A stretch of 45,312 nt of DNA, from NCBI RefSeq assembly GCF_003605385.1, contig NZ_QYTV02000012.1, positions 1 through 45,312 of the forward strand, in the 5' to 3' direction. Position 1 is the stretch's first letter. Every line of letters starts with the position of its first letter. This stretch comes from Siminovitchia acidinfaciens (GTDB lineage Bacteria; Bacillota; Bacilli; Bacillales; Bacillaceae_C). The notes under the pieces are model-generated. The model ran no database searches. It had not been told where the DNA came from and saw only the letters and a program-made list of their open reading frames with translations. A program made the position numbers and the translations under genes. Positions 9,106 to 18,043 of this stretch are shown here, piece by piece.

Positions 9106-10572
9106 CTACCTTTTCAACTCGTCTGTTTTCTCTTTTACTGCTTCTATATTTCTCATTTTGTTATCCCAGCACTTCTGGCTCAGGTCTACAGGGTATTCCT
9201 CTGGATTGAGTATGCGCCGATATTCATCCCACAATACTCCCAGACTTTCGGCGGCATATGATTTAATCTCATCAAGCTCTGGTAGTTTATAAACCAATTC
9301 TCCGTCAACGAATATTTCATGCAGCAAGTTTTTCGCTTCAAAATTTGTAACGAACTTGCTTATAAACGTATGGACAGGATGGAACATCTTCAGTCTTTTT
9401 TCATCCTGGGGATTTTCATCCCATAATGTGATGTAATCACCCTCTGATTTATGATTTAACCGATTAATAATCCTGTAAACCTTTTTCCGGCCAGGAGTTG
9501 TGACTTTTTCTGCATTTCCTGAAATTTTGATTGTATCCTGCCATTCTCCATGCTCATCCTGAATGGCGACAATTTTATATACTGCCCCAAGTGCAGGCTG
9601 GTCGTAAGCAGTAATCAGCTTCGTCCCGACACCCCAGGAATCAATCTTCGCCCCCTGTGCTTTCAAATGAAAAATTGTGTACTCATCCAAATCACTTGAT
9701 GCCACTATTTTCGTATCATGGAAGCCTGCGTCATCCAGCATCTTTCTTGCTTCTTTGGATAAAAAGGCCATGTCCCCGCTGTCGAGCCTGATTCCCGCAA
9801 AATTGATCCGGTCGCCCATTTCTTTCGCCACTTTGATTGCGGCAGGTACACCTGAACGCAGCGTGTCATATGTATCTACAAGGAAAACACAATCATAATG
9901 GCTTTCTGCATATTTTTTGAACGACGTATAGTCATCTTTGTAAGCTTGGACAAGTGCATGCGCATGTGTTCCGGCTACAGGCATGCCGAACAACTTGCCT
10001 GCCCTGACGTTACTTGTTCCATCAAAGCCCCCGATATATGCAGCGCGCGTTCCCCATAAAGCCGCGTCCATTTCCTGCGCTCGCCTTGTTCCAAATTCAA
10101 GTGCTGCCCCATCTCCGACAACCTCTCTGATTCGGGAAGCCTTCGTTGCTATCAAAGTCTGGTAATTGACGATATTTAAAAGTGCCGTTTCTATCAGCTG
10201 TGCTTCAGCAAGCGGAGCTTCAATTTGCATAATTGGTTCGTTGCCGAAAACAATCTCGCCTTCACGCATGGCACGGACCGTTCCGGAAAAACGCATGTTT
10301 GCCAGATAATCGATGAATCCATTGTCGTATTCAAGCTCCTCGCGTAAATACTTAATATCATTGTCGGTAAAACGAAGCTCGCTCAAATAGCGAATAGCTC
10401 GTTCCAGGCCCGCAAATATAGCATATCCATTTTTAAAAGGCATCTTCCTGAAGTACAGGTCAAAGACCGCTTTTCGGTCATGTATTCCATCCTGCCAATA
10501 CGTTTTGGCCATGTTAATTTGATATAAGTCAGTATGCAGCATCAAGCTGTCATCTGGATGTTGATATTTCAT
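9106..10572 (-). CDS. pncB: nicotinate phosphoribosyltransferase
   Basis: Makes nicotinate mononucleotide from nicotinate and PRPP with ATP hydrolysis (Preiss-Handler salvage). 488 residues. Family motifs include LHTDLYQINMA at the N-terminus, GTRRAQ, GGFDGTSN, the GTHAHA segment carrying the phosphorylated His, and WGVGTKLIT. ATG with GGAG 10 bases upstream. 18 bases downstream of pncA and 30 upstream of nadE, so the three form a continuous salvage module; nadD is not in the window. Confidence 0.96.
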   Translation of the reverse strand: MKYQHPDDSLMLHTDLYQINMAKTYWQDGIHDRKAVFDLYFRKMPFKNGYAIFAGLERAIRYLSELRFTDNDIKYLREELEYDNGFIDYLANMRFSGTVRAMREGEIVFGNEPIMQIEAPLAEAQLIETALLNIVNYQTLIATKASRIREVVGDGAALEFGTRRAQEMDAALWGTRAAYIGGFDGTSNVRAGKLFGMPVAGTHAHALVQAYKDDYTSFKKYAESHYDCVFLVDTYDTLRSGVPAAIKVAKEMGDRINFAGIRLDSGDMAFLSKEARKMLDDAGFHDTKIVASSDLDEYTIFHLKAQGAKIDSWGVGTKLITAYDQPALGAVYKIVAIQDEHGEWQDTIKISGNAEKVTTPGRKKVYRIINRLNHKSEGDYITLWDENPQDEKRLKMFHPVHTFISKFVTNFEAKNLLHEIFVDGELVYKLPELDEIKSYAAESLGVLWDEYRRILNPEEYPVDLSQKCWDNKMRNIEAVKEKTDELKR

Positions 10573-10590
10573 TTGTTGTCCACTCCTTCT

Positions 10591-11139
10591 TTACACGACC
10601 TTGGCACCGAGCGTATTTGTAAAATGCATCAACGCCCAGTCATGTCCGGCTTCATTAAAGCTTGCCACTGTGTCTTTATGTATGACGATTTGAAATCCTT
10701 TATTATAGGCATCCACTGCCGTGTGCAAAATACAAATGTCCGTACACACGCCGCATATATGCACTTCCTCAATGCCCCGTTCCCTGAGCTTAATTTCCAG
10801 GTCTGTTCCAGCAAATGCACTGTACCTTGTTTTATCCATATAATGCACATTCATATCGTCTTTATGTTGTTCATATAAATCTTTCAGTGATCCATAAAAA
10901 TCGCGGCCGGATGTCCCTTCTATGTTATGTGGGGGAAATAGCTTTGTTTCCGGGTGCAGCGTGTCACCCTCAATATGCTTATCAACAGCAAAAACAACAA
11001 AGTCGCCATCTTCAAAAAATTGTTTCGTCAATCGGACAATCGCCTGCTCAATCTCCTGTCCTGGCTTTCCGCAGGTGAGTTTCCCGTCTTCAGCAACAAA
11101 ATCATATGTATAGTCGACATTTAACAATGCTTTTTTCAT
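10591..11139 (-). CDS. pncA: nicotinamidase (isochorismatase-like cysteine hydrolase)
   Basis: Deamidates nicotinamide to nicotinate. 182 residues. Catalytic Asp in NVDYTYDF, Lys in MDKTRYSAF and nucleophilic Cys in ICGVCTDICILHTA are all present, as is the metal-binding region VDKH. Good site TTGGAGG before the ATG. It feeds pncB directly downstream; alkD lies 22 bases upstream and is probably co-transcribed. Confidence 0.94.
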   Translation of the reverse strand: MKKALLNVDYTYDFVAEDGKLTCGKPGQEIEQAIVRLTKQFFEDGDFVVFAVDKHIEGDTLHPETKLFPPHNIEGTSGRDFYGSLKDLYEQHKDDMNVHYMDKTRYSAFAGTDLEIKLRERGIEEVHICGVCTDICILHTAVDAYNKGFQIVIHKDTVASFNEAGHDWALMHFTNTLGAKVV

Positions 11140-11161
11140 ATTAAAACCTCCAAGGAAATTT

Positions 11162-11836
11162 TTATGGTTTTTGAATATGCTTTAAGCCTTCTCTTTTTGC
11201 CAAGCTCGATAACTCATTCGATTCTATGAATTGAGTTACCGCGTCGGGGCTTGTTTTTGAATATTCCCTTAAGACCCAGCCAATCGCTTTCTGGATGAAA
11301 AATTCATCGATATGCTTTGTCCGCTCAATAATGGAAAACAGTAACTCATCGTTGGTCCGTTCCTTATATTTTAGTTGAAAGAGAATCATCGTTCTCTTCA
11401 GCCAAATATTTTCCGAATTGAGCCACTCTTCTCCCCGTTTTTCAATCAACTCCGGATGCTTTGAAAAAATTGTACCTGCCAAATGGCTTGCAATCGCATC
11501 GACAGTGTCCCACCATGACTTTGTTACGATTAAATATTTGATAAAATCAATATGGCTTTCATCAAGGTTCTTTTTCTTTTTTACAAGAAAGTCAATTGCT
11601 ACGTATTGATATTCCCTTTCGGGCAATTCCCATAGTTCTTTAACATACGATTCGTAGTCATCAACTGCATTAAGTTCTATTATAAAATCCTTTGAAAGAC
11701 TTTTGCGCTCCGGAGCCTTAATACCAAGAAAAGGGAACAAGTCTTTCATATATTTTTTCATGGCAGCAGCTTTTTCAGCATCGCGGTTTTCCTCCATCTG
11801 CCCTATGAATGAAATTAATAACTGTCTCTCATCCAT
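11162..11836 (-). CDS. AlkD-like DNA alkylation repair glycosylase
   Basis: 224 residues, all helical, HEAT-like repeats as in AlkD. Conserved features are KSWWDTVDAIA (the Trp and Asp used by AlkD for catalysis) and FIQKAIGWVLREY near the C-terminus, which supplies a second conserved Trp. AlkD excises bulky or cationic alkylpurines without flipping the base. The ribosome binding site GGAGG is about 15 bases before the ATG, which is long, so the start is less certain. Lies between the SMR pair (24-base gap) and pncA (22-base gap) in one apparent operon. Confidence 0.9.
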   Translation of the reverse strand: MDERQLLISFIGQMEENRDAEKAAAMKKYMKDLFPFLGIKAPERKSLSKDFIIELNAVDDYESYVKELWELPEREYQYVAIDFLVKKKKNLDESHIDFIKYLIVTKSWWDTVDAIASHLAGTIFSKHPELIEKRGEEWLNSENIWLKRTMILFQLKYKERTNDELLFSIIERTKHIDEFFIQKAIGWVLREYSKTSPDAVTQFIESNELSSLAKREGLKHIQKP

Positions 11837-11860
11837 TGTTATCGTTATGTCCCTCCTTCC

Positions 11861-12175
11861 TTAGTCCAAGACTTTCAGCCCTACCGCTCCAGCAATAATA
11901 CAAGTCAAAAAAAGCATACGCTTCCAGCCCGCAGATTCTTTAAAAAACAAGATTCCCATTAACACCGCTCCTGCAGCACCTAATCCTGTCCAAATAGCAT
12001 AAGCCGTTCCAAGCTGGATCTCCCTCATGGCTAATGACAGGAAATAAAAGCCGAATCCGAATGTGATAACCATGATGAATAGCCATGTGAAAGACTTTTT
12101 TTGATTATAAATATTTATCGTCATAACACCGAATATTTCACCAAGACTTGCAACGATAAGATAAACCCACGCCAT
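11861..12175 (-). CDS. SMR family transporter subunit (YkkD-like)
   Basis: 104 residues, four membrane helices. It has the SMR core, with the conserved Glu in SLGEIFGVM (helix 1) and GTAYAIWTGLGAAG (helix 3). Paired with the next gene upstream, 2 bases apart, so a heteromeric exporter such as YkkCD or EbrAB is likely. The substrate (cationic drugs or guanidinium) cannot be told from sequence; no guanidine riboswitch is present upstream. Confidence 0.9.
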   Translation of the reverse strand: MAWVYLIVASLGEIFGVMTINIYNQKKSFTWLFIMVITFGFGFYFLSLAMREIQLGTAYAIWTGLGAAGAVLMGILFFKESAGWKRMLFLTCIIAGAVGLKVLD

Positions 12176-12176
12176 C

Positions 12177-12530
12177 TCATCGGCCCCCTATCGATGATGC
12201 CTTCGCGTTTTCTTCCGGCAGACCATCAGTTGTTATTTTGATCCCAACCACGCCAATGATAATGAGCGCGATAAATAGCACCTTGGAAAACGAAAAATCT
12301 GCTCCAAAAAACAAAAAATCTATAAGAACAATCGCCGCCGCGCCGGAACCTGTAAAAACTGCGTACACTGTACCTGCAGGCAATTTTTCACATGCTTTGA
12401 TAATAAAAAAGAAGCTGAATATAATTGCAACGATGGTACCAAGCCACTCCCATAGAGTTTCAGAATACCTTAGACCAATTACCCAGAACACCTCAACAAT
12501 AGCCGCAAAAAGAACATACGTCCAGGCCAT
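12177..12530 (-). CDS. SMR family transporter subunit (YkkC-like)
   Basis: 117 residues, four membrane helices plus a short polar C-terminal tail. The helix 1 Glu is in IVEVFWVIGLRYSE and the helix 3 motif is GTVYAVFTGSGAAA. Together with the following gene it forms a two-subunit SMR pump. First gene of a probable operon running on through alkD, pncA, pncB and nadE. AAGGGG precedes the ATG. Confidence 0.9.
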   Translation of the reverse strand: MAWTYVLFAAIVEVFWVIGLRYSETLWEWLGTIVAIIFSFFFIIKACEKLPAGTVYAVFTGSGAAAIVLIDFLFFGADFSFSKVLFIALIIIGVVGIKITTDGLPEENAKASSIGGR

Positions 12531-12569
12531 CTTATTCCCCTTTCATCATTTGCTTCCAATTAATATATT

Positions 12570-12599
12570 ATCATAGAAGCTGTTCCTGTGTTATGTTAA
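12570..12599 (-). promoter_or_regulatory. promoter of the SMR-alkD-NAD operon
   Basis: On the minus strand, -35 TTAACA (12594-12599), 18-base spacer, -10 TATGAT (12570-12575), about 40 bases before the first SMR gene. Divergent to a possible -10 TATAAT (12610-12615) serving the amphi-Trp gene on the plus strand, whose -35 is poor. Confidence 0.45.
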
Positions 12600-12647
12600 C
12601 GCCTATGTGTATAATATAGATAGAATGCTGAAATGGAGGGGTTGTTG

Positions 12648-12923
12648 ATGTCCGAACATAGAAAAGGTCAAACAAACATCATTGTCAGCCATAAGGAAAG
12701 GATGCCACGAGAAAAAGCAGCCGCGATGCTGGAGACGATTGCCTTGAAATTGAAGGAGGAAGGATCGTTTTCCCTTCATCAAGGGGAGCAATCCCATAAG
12801 GTCGAGCCGACTGAAAATGTGAAAGTGGAAATTGAGCTTAAGGAAAGAAACGGGAAGTACGAGTTTGAATTTGAGCTGATGTGGAAGGAAGAGGACGAAA
12901 GCCAGAAATTAATCATCGATTGA
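12648..12923 (+). CDS. amphi-Trp domain protein
   Basis: 91 residues, small, charged, soluble. It matches the amphi-Trp domain family (an N-terminal helix of the type MPREKAAAMLETIA, then strands rich in alternating polar and hydrophobic residues, EIELKERNGKYEFEFELMW). The function of the family is unknown. An in-frame ATG at 12633 overlaps the ribosome binding site; GGAGG stands 8 bases before the ATG at 12648, which is chosen. Single-gene unit with a hairpin at its end. Confidence 0.8.
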   Translation: MSEHRKGQTNIIVSHKERMPREKAAAMLETIALKLKEEGSFSLHQGEQSHKVEPTENVKVEIELKERNGKYEFEFELMWKEEDESQKLIID

Positions 12924-12948
12924 GACAATGCCCTGCATTGCTCAATCG
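12917..12948. terminator. hairpin shared by the convergent amphi-Trp gene and kinase
   Basis: CGATTGAG pairs with CTCAATCG and CAATGC pairs with GCATTG around a CCT loop, with one bulged A. The amphi-Trp stop codon is inside the 5' arm. No long T run follows on either strand, so it is a weak or bidirectional terminator at best. Confidence 0.4.
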
Positions 12949-12968
12949 TAATTGTTCGTTAAATACCG

Positions 12969-14075
12969 CTAAAGCTCATCATAGTTTGCCGATACGTCTG
13001 CTGATGGCAATAAAACCTCGACAGTTGTCCCTTTTCCGATTTCGCTGGTAAATCGAATGCTGCCCTGATGATTTCTTATAATTTGGCGGCTGATCATAAT
13101 TCCTAGCCCTGCCCCATTTTCTTTGTTCGAATAATTCGGGATACCGAGGCGATCCAATTTCTCAGGGGAAATTCCTTTGCCTCCATCTTTTATTTTAATT
13201 GAGACGAATCCAGCTACGGAAGCCACTGAAATATATATTTTCCCGCCTGAAGACGGCATAGATTGAACTGCGTTTTTTACCAAATTCAAGAGAGCTTGTC
13301 TAATCTGGACAGGCGAACCGAAGACCGGGGGAATAGTCATTCCCAATGTTATGAAAATTTCAATCTTATTTTGTGCTGCTTCCTGGCTAATTGTATCAAA
13401 GATATCATTTACAATTTCATTTATATCTACCATTGCAAAATCGAACTTTGGATAAGGCTGGGCAAGCATTAAAAATTCACTTATGATGGATTCGATTTTT
13501 TCCGTTTCCTGAAGGATGATTTGTTCATACGGATTTGCTTTGTCCTGGCTCATCAACTGTAGGAAACCTTTAATCGTTGTCAATGGGTTTCTGATTTCGT
13601 GTGCGAATGCCGCCGCAATCTCCCCAAGCAGGTCCATCTGGATTGAGTTTAATTCAAATAATTCTCTTTTTTTCCAGTAAGAGACATCACGGGTGAAGCT
13701 AATTTTCTTGGTTACAATCCCATCCGAATTAATGATAGGAATTATTGTTGTCCTGAACCATCTGTCTTTTTCTCCCTTGACTCTATACTCAAATTCGGAA
13801 GGGAACATAGATGCAGAAACAAACATTTGAAACAGCTTATCCGCATCTTCAGGGTAAAGTTTTTTTCTAATGATTGAAGGGTTTTTGTGAACTGCCTCAA
13901 CACTTAAGCCTAAGTACGTAGGAAACGAGGAACTAAGATAAAGAATTTCTCTGTGAGCGACGTCGAATAAACCGACAAGGTCACCTGTTTGGTCTGTAAG
14001 ATCAATAGCAAAATTGTTATCCCCCGGGGCAGAGTTTATTTCATCTTCCTTGTTTCTATACTCGTTCGCAACCAT
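12969..14075 (-). CDS. orphan PAS sensor histidine kinase (sporulation-kinase type)
   Basis: 368 residues, no membrane helix. A PAS domain covers residues about 28-135 (LVGLFDVAHREILYLSS ... WFRTTIIPI). HisKA follows with the phospho-acceptor His in AFAHEIRNPLTTIKGFLQLM; the ATPase domain has the N box (NLVKNAVQSM), G1 (DGGKGI) and G2 (GAGLGIMI). Cytosolic PAS-HisKA kinases without a neighbouring response regulator resemble Bacillus KinA/KinE phosphorelay kinases; that role is inferred. No regulator gene is next to it. Confidence 0.9.
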   Translation of the reverse strand: MVANEYRNKEDEINSAPGDNNFAIDLTDQTGDLVGLFDVAHREILYLSSSFPTYLGLSVEAVHKNPSIIRKKLYPEDADKLFQMFVSASMFPSEFEYRVKGEKDRWFRTTIIPIINSDGIVTKKISFTRDVSYWKKRELFELNSIQMDLLGEIAAAFAHEIRNPLTTIKGFLQLMSQDKANPYEQIILQETEKIESIISEFLMLAQPYPKFDFAMVDINEIVNDIFDTISQEAAQNKIEIFITLGMTIPPVFGSPVQIRQALLNLVKNAVQSMPSSGGKIYISVASVAGFVSIKIKDGGKGISPEKLDRLGIPNYSNKENGAGLGIMISRQIIRNHQGSIRFTSEIGKGTTVEVLLPSADVSANYDEL

Positions 14076-14255
14076 TCAAATCCCTTCCTTTTGGAAATCT
14101 TTCTTTCTCTCATTCTAGCAGAAGAAGGAAGGTATTTTAACAGAAAATGTTTTTAATCTAGGTAAAAAGAACGTGCATTCACAATTTTTTAACAATAGGA
14201 ACTATTGACTATCTAGTTTTTACCCAAAATTGGGTTGAAATATCGGAGGTAAGCA

Positions 14256-15464
14256 ATGATTAAAACAATTTTTGGAACCCATGATGACAATACCATAAGA
14301 CAATTTCATAACTGTTTAAAAACCGGACAGGTTGCTGGTGGAGTCCTCTGTGCCGACGGCCACTACGGATACAGCCAGCCTGTGGGAGGTGTTGTTGTAT
14401 ACGACGGCCAGGTATCTCCGTCAGGGGTCGGATACGATATTGCCTGCGGAAACAAGGCAGTCCGCACAAATTTAAAGTATGAGCAGGTTAAAGATAAGAT
14501 TCCTTCCATCATGGATGAAATCGCAAATAGGATCTCCTTCGGTATCGGACGGAAAAACAATGAAAAGGTAGATCACGAGCTTTATGACGATCCAGACTGG
14601 AACGTATTGATGGATATTGGCCAGCAGGAACACGATAAATTAAAAAAGCTTGCCAGAGATCAGCTTGGAACAGTTGGCGCCGGAAATCACTTTGTCGACC
14701 TGTTCGTGGAAGAGAAAACGGGAGATATATGGGCGGCCAATCATTTCGGGAGCCGTGGGTTTGGGCATAGAACGGCAAGCGGCTTTCTCAATTTGGCAAA
14801 TGGACGGGGCTTTTCTGACAAGGCACCCGGAGAAAGCATGGAACAGCCGCCGACATTGATTGACTTGGACACCGAATTGGGAGATATGTATATGCGTGCC
14901 ATGACGCTCGCCGGACGCTACGCCTATGCAGGAAGGGATTATGTCATGGATCAAGTGCTGGACATCTTGGGTGCTGAGGCAACATATGAAGTTCATAATC
15001 ATCATAACTATGCCTGGAAAGAAACCCACTCCGGAAAAGATTATATGGTCGTAAGAAAGGGCGCGACCCCCTCGGCCCCAGGCCAGCAGGGATTCATCGG
15101 CGGAAGCATGGGCGACATCTCCGTCATTGTGGAAGGTAAAAATTCTGACGAAAATAAGAAAGCTTTTTACAGCACAGTTCATGGGGCCGGACGAATCATG
15201 AGCCGTACAGAAGCTGCCGGGAGAATGAATTGGAAAAAGCGCACGCGTTCCGGCGGTAAAATTTCCCAGAAGCAGATGAACGATGCTGTCCAGCAATACG
15301 GTGTCGTTTTGCGCGGCGGCGGAACAGACGAAAGCCCATTCGTTTACCGAAAGCTTGAATCCGTTCTCGAAGCCCATAAGGATACCATTGATATTTTACA
15401 TGTTCTCAAACCGATTGGCGTTAGTATGGCGGGTGCAAATGAATTTGATCCGTATAAGGATTGA
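14256..15464 (+). CDS. rtcB: RtcB-family RNA ligase
   Basis: Joins RNA 2',3'-cyclic phosphate or 3'-phosphate ends to 5'-OH ends using GTP and Mn2+. 402 residues. Metal and GMP-binding residues are in place: Asp/Cys in GVGYDIACG, His in VGAGNHFVDL, His in ANHFGSRGFGH, HNHHNYAW, and the guanylylation-site region HGAGR(I)MSR, with VRKGATPS and GGSMGD between. CGGAGGT lies 6 bases before the ATG. No RtcA or archease gene adjoins it. It stands alone with its own terminator, divergent from the kinase gene. Confidence 0.92.
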   Translation: MIKTIFGTHDDNTIRQFHNCLKTGQVAGGVLCADGHYGYSQPVGGVVVYDGQVSPSGVGYDIACGNKAVRTNLKYEQVKDKIPSIMDEIANRISFGIGRKNNEKVDHELYDDPDWNVLMDIGQQEHDKLKKLARDQLGTVGAGNHFVDLFVEEKTGDIWAANHFGSRGFGHRTASGFLNLANGRGFSDKAPGESMEQPPTLIDLDTELGDMYMRAMTLAGRYAYAGRDYVMDQVLDILGAEATYEVHNHHNYAWKETHSGKDYMVVRKGATPSAPGQQGFIGGSMGDISVIVEGKNSDENKKAFYSTVHGAGRIMSRTEAAGRMNWKKRTRSGGKISQKQMNDAVQQYGVVLRGGGTDESPFVYRKLESVLEAHKDTIDILHVLKPIGVSMAGANEFDPYKD

Positions 15465-15475
15465 CTATACATACG

Positions 15476-15508
15476 AAAAGGCAGGAGCTCGTGAGCTTCT
15501 GCCTTTTT
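15476..15508 (+). terminator. Rho-independent terminator of rtcB
   Basis: A 15-bp stem (AAAAGGCAGGAGCTC with GAGCTTCTGCCTTTT, one G-U pair, 2-base loop) ending in TTTTT, 12 bases after the rtcB stop. Confidence 0.92.
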
Positions 15509-15664
15509 GTTTGCGTCATCCTTTATCGGTAGAGCATTTTTATATTTAAGTGAAATAACTTAGGCCTTCCGCCTTGACTCTACTCTTCGTTTTCGAATAA
15601 TATCCTTATAAATTTTAGTTAAGCCCCGTAGACCCAATCTCCCCTAATGGGAACCGGAACTTTT

Positions 15665-16837
15665 TCATCGATCGAATACATATTGTGTCAATATTTTCGC
15701 CCCAATAGGAATAACTTCTTCATTAAACTTAAATTTGGGATGATGCAGGTCAAAGGATTCCTCATTTTCCTCAAGGACACCCAAGCGGAAATAGCAGCTC
15801 GGCACTTTTTCTGCAAAAAAGCCAAAATCATCGGATCCCATTGAGACACTGTTCAGTTCCTTTACTTGATTTTCTCCGAGGACTGCTTTGGCAGCTTTGT
15901 CCACCTTATCAGTAGTGATTGGATCATTTATTATTGCCGGCAACCCCCGACGATAATCCACTATCGCTTTTCCGCCAAAATCCTTTGCTATATTTTCGAC
16001 AAATGCTGGAAACTCAACCCCAAGTCTATCTCTTGTATCCTTTGAAATGGAACGTATCGTCCCTTCTAAAATCACCTGATCTGCAATTACATTCTTTGCT
16101 GTACCGCCATGCATTTGTCCTACATGAATGACCAGCGGATCCACCGGATCTTTCCACTTGGAAGTAAAATACTCTAGGGAATCGATGATTTCCGAAGCAA
16201 TAGAGATGGCGTCGGTTCCTTCGTGGGGTCTTGCTGCGTGGCCGCTCTTTCCTTTTACTTCAATTTTGAAATCGTCCGAAGCTGCCGTGATTTCTCCTGT
16301 TTTAATTCCTACAGTTCCCAAGGGCAACTTAGGCCACAAATGCAAAGCAACCATATTATTTATCTCCGGCTGCAAGAGGACTCCCGCTTTGATCATTTTC
16401 TCTGCGGCACCCAGCGCTTCTTCCCCAGGTTGAAAAATGCACCTGACCATTCCTTTTAAAAATGATTTGAATTTCCAAATATGATACACTGCTCCAAGCA
16501 GTATCGTTGTATGCCCGTCATGTCCACAGGCATGCATGATACCCTTGTTTTTTGATGAAAATTCAACCCCGCTCTCTTCTGTGACAGGCAAGGCATCAAT
16601 ATCTGCTCTAAGAGATATGTTTGGACCATCCCCGGCTTCTCCGGTAATATCAACAACAACCCCCGTATCACAAATAACCTTGAACGGAATGCCCCACTTT
16701 TTTAAACAATCCTGAATATAGCGGCTTGTCTCATACTCCTTGAAGGACAATTCCGGATATTGATGAAGATGTTTTCTAATGTTAAATAACTGCTCATTCA
16801 ATGCATCGTCCCATTTCCAATTATTAAATTCCTCCAT
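15665..16837 (-). CDS. M20 family amidohydrolase (N-acyl-amino-acid hydrolase type)
   Basis: 390 residues. Two-domain M20D hydrolase. Metal-site motifs are RADIDALP, the Cys/His of HACGHDGH, PGEEA with the adjacent Glu, and a C-terminal MGSDDFGFF...LHHPKF. Dimerisation domain in the middle (GKSGHAARPHEGTDAI). Relatives remove N-acyl groups from amino acids or cleave indole-acetyl and hippuryl conjugates; the substrate cannot be fixed here. GGAGG precedes the ATG by about 12 bases. A single gene between rtcB and glaH; the glaH terminator isolates it. Confidence 0.88.
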   Translation of the reverse strand: MEEFNNWKWDDALNEQLFNIRKHLHQYPELSFKEYETSRYIQDCLKKWGIPFKVICDTGVVVDITGEAGDGPNISLRADIDALPVTEESGVEFSSKNKGIMHACGHDGHTTILLGAVYHIWKFKSFLKGMVRCIFQPGEEALGAAEKMIKAGVLLQPEINNMVALHLWPKLPLGTVGIKTGEITAASDDFKIEVKGKSGHAARPHEGTDAISIASEIIDSLEYFTSKWKDPVDPLVIHVGQMHGGTAKNVIADQVILEGTIRSISKDTRDRLGVEFPAFVENIAKDFGGKAIVDYRRGLPAIINDPITTDKVDKAAKAVLGENQVKELNSVSMGSDDFGFFAEKVPSCYFRLGVLEENEESFDLHHPKFKFNEEVIPIGAKILTQYVFDR

Positions 16838-16892
16838 GTTGTCATACTCCCTCCATCATTTACCATTACCATTCCTTTTCCACTAAAAAGGC

Positions 16893-16922
16893 AAAAAAAA
16901 CCGCACCCGTTACCGGGTGCGC
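16893..16922 (-). terminator. Rho-independent terminator of glaH
   Basis: 7-bp stem GCACCCG/CGGGTGC with a GTAA loop, followed by GGTTTTTTTT on the minus strand, about 60 bases past the glaH stop. Confidence 0.93.
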
Positions 16923-16981
16923 AAAATGAAGGTAGAGGTTATTAACAATTGAGTAAACAAATGACTTACTGTAAAAAATTA

Positions 16982-17914
16982 TTATTGAACGAAACGGCCG
17001 CGTTGGCGCATTAGTTCACGGTTCAAGTCAGGATTTACTTCGAAAGCCGCACGTCCATGCAACCAGAACATGTTGTTAAGTACAACAAGGTCACCAACTG
17101 GAAGTTCCAACTCAAGGACGCTTTCGTCTGCTTCCATTGATGCAGAAAGGTTTTCCAAGTATTTCGCTTGCTCGATTGTTTCAGGATAAGCGAATTGGTC
17201 GATGAAGCAGATGCAAGGTTTGTCGTTTACTTTGAAGAACGTTGCACGGTCTACTTCTTGAGATACGTTTTTGCTTGGTGGTGCAATATATTTGAATTTG
17301 TATCCTCCAAGAGGATCATTAGCGAATTTATCAAGCTCTTTCCAGTCATCCAAGTGAAGAAGTCTTGATTCACCGCCCACTGCATTTTCTTCAACCATTT
17401 TCATCATGAGCAACCAGTCAGTTGGCTCGTCAACGAATGTTCCGTCAGTATGCATTGTGAATAGACGGTATGCTTGACGAAGGAAAGAGTCACTGTTATC
17501 AGTATGCTTAACTGTGAAGCGCGCATAGTATTTACCAGTCATCGCATCAAAGTTTGGCATACCAACCAAGTGAGAGATCGCTGTTCCGAAGATGACATAC
17601 TCATCGGTATCTTCTGTTACACCTTCAAGACCAACTGTGAAACCACCAGTCTCACGGTCATGAACAATGCTTCTTAGAACATCGCCAAGGTCTTCGCCAA
17701 CGAAATCTTGAAGAAGAGAAGAAATGATTTGACGCTGATATGGTGTGTATTCCAATGTTTGTACAGTGATGCCCTTTTCTTCAACAGCTGCCAAGAATTT
17801 AGCAATTGCTTCTTTGTTGATTTCGATATGATACAAACGTTTAGACTGTGGATGTTCCTTTACTTCATAAGCCTTGCCAGTTTTAAGGTATTTCAATTCT
17901 TGTGTAACGCCCAT
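16982..17914 (-). CDS. glaH: glutarate 2-hydroxylase (CsiD/GlaH)
   Basis: Fe(II)/2-oxoglutarate dioxygenase that turns glutarate into L-2-hydroxyglutarate, releasing succinate and CO2. 310 residues. Strong similarity to E. coli CsiD: NFDAMTGKYYARF, NSDSFLRQ, LLHLDDW, APPSKNVS, FWLHGR, RELMRQRG. Iron ligands His155 and Asp157 (MHTDGTF) and His286 (FWLHG) are present. AGGAGG 8 bases before the ATG. Monocistronic, 13 kb from lhgO, the gene for the next step, with the Tad locus in between. It has its own promoter and a structured leader with a terminator just before the gene. In E. coli csiD and lhgO are adjacent. Confidence 0.95.
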   Translation of the reverse strand: MGVTQELKYLKTGKAYEVKEHPQSKRLYHIEINKEAIAKFLAAVEEKGITVQTLEYTPYQRQIISSLLQDFVGEDLGDVLRSIVHDRETGGFTVGLEGVTEDTDEYVIFGTAISHLVGMPNFDAMTGKYYARFTVKHTDNSDSFLRQAYRLFTMHTDGTFVDEPTDWLLMMKMVEENAVGGESRLLHLDDWKELDKFANDPLGGYKFKYIAPPSKNVSQEVDRATFFKVNDKPCICFIDQFAYPETIEQAKYLENLSASMEADESVLELELPVGDLVVLNNMFWLHGRAAFEVNPDLNRELMRQRGRFVQ

Positions 17915-17978
17915 TAGAGATTCCTCCTGTTTAATAATTAATATTTAATTTTTAAACCATGGATGGAGTTCAGAAAAC

Positions 17979-18043
17979 ATAAAAAGCCAGCTGTCGACTA
18001 AACCTATTCTAATTAGAAAGGTCTTATATCTGACAACTGGCTT
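17979..18043 (-). terminator. intrinsic terminator in the glaH leader (attenuator)
   Basis: On the minus strand AGCCAGTTGTC pairs with GACAGCTGGCT (11 bp with one G-U), with an inner ACCT/AGGT and TTCT/AGAA extension, and is followed by TTTTTATG. It lies within the glaH leader, about 65 bases upstream of the start codon, downstream of the glaH promoter. It must be overcome for expression. Confidence 0.8.

Noticed and set aside
12531-12632. Guanidine-I riboswitch before the SMR genes
   Set aside because: The gap to the divergent gene is about 100 bases, mostly promoters, and lacks the ykkC motif.
14640-15377. 245-residue ORF antisense to rtcB
   Set aside because: RtcB motifs, ribosome binding site and terminator support the plus-strand gene; the antisense frame has none.
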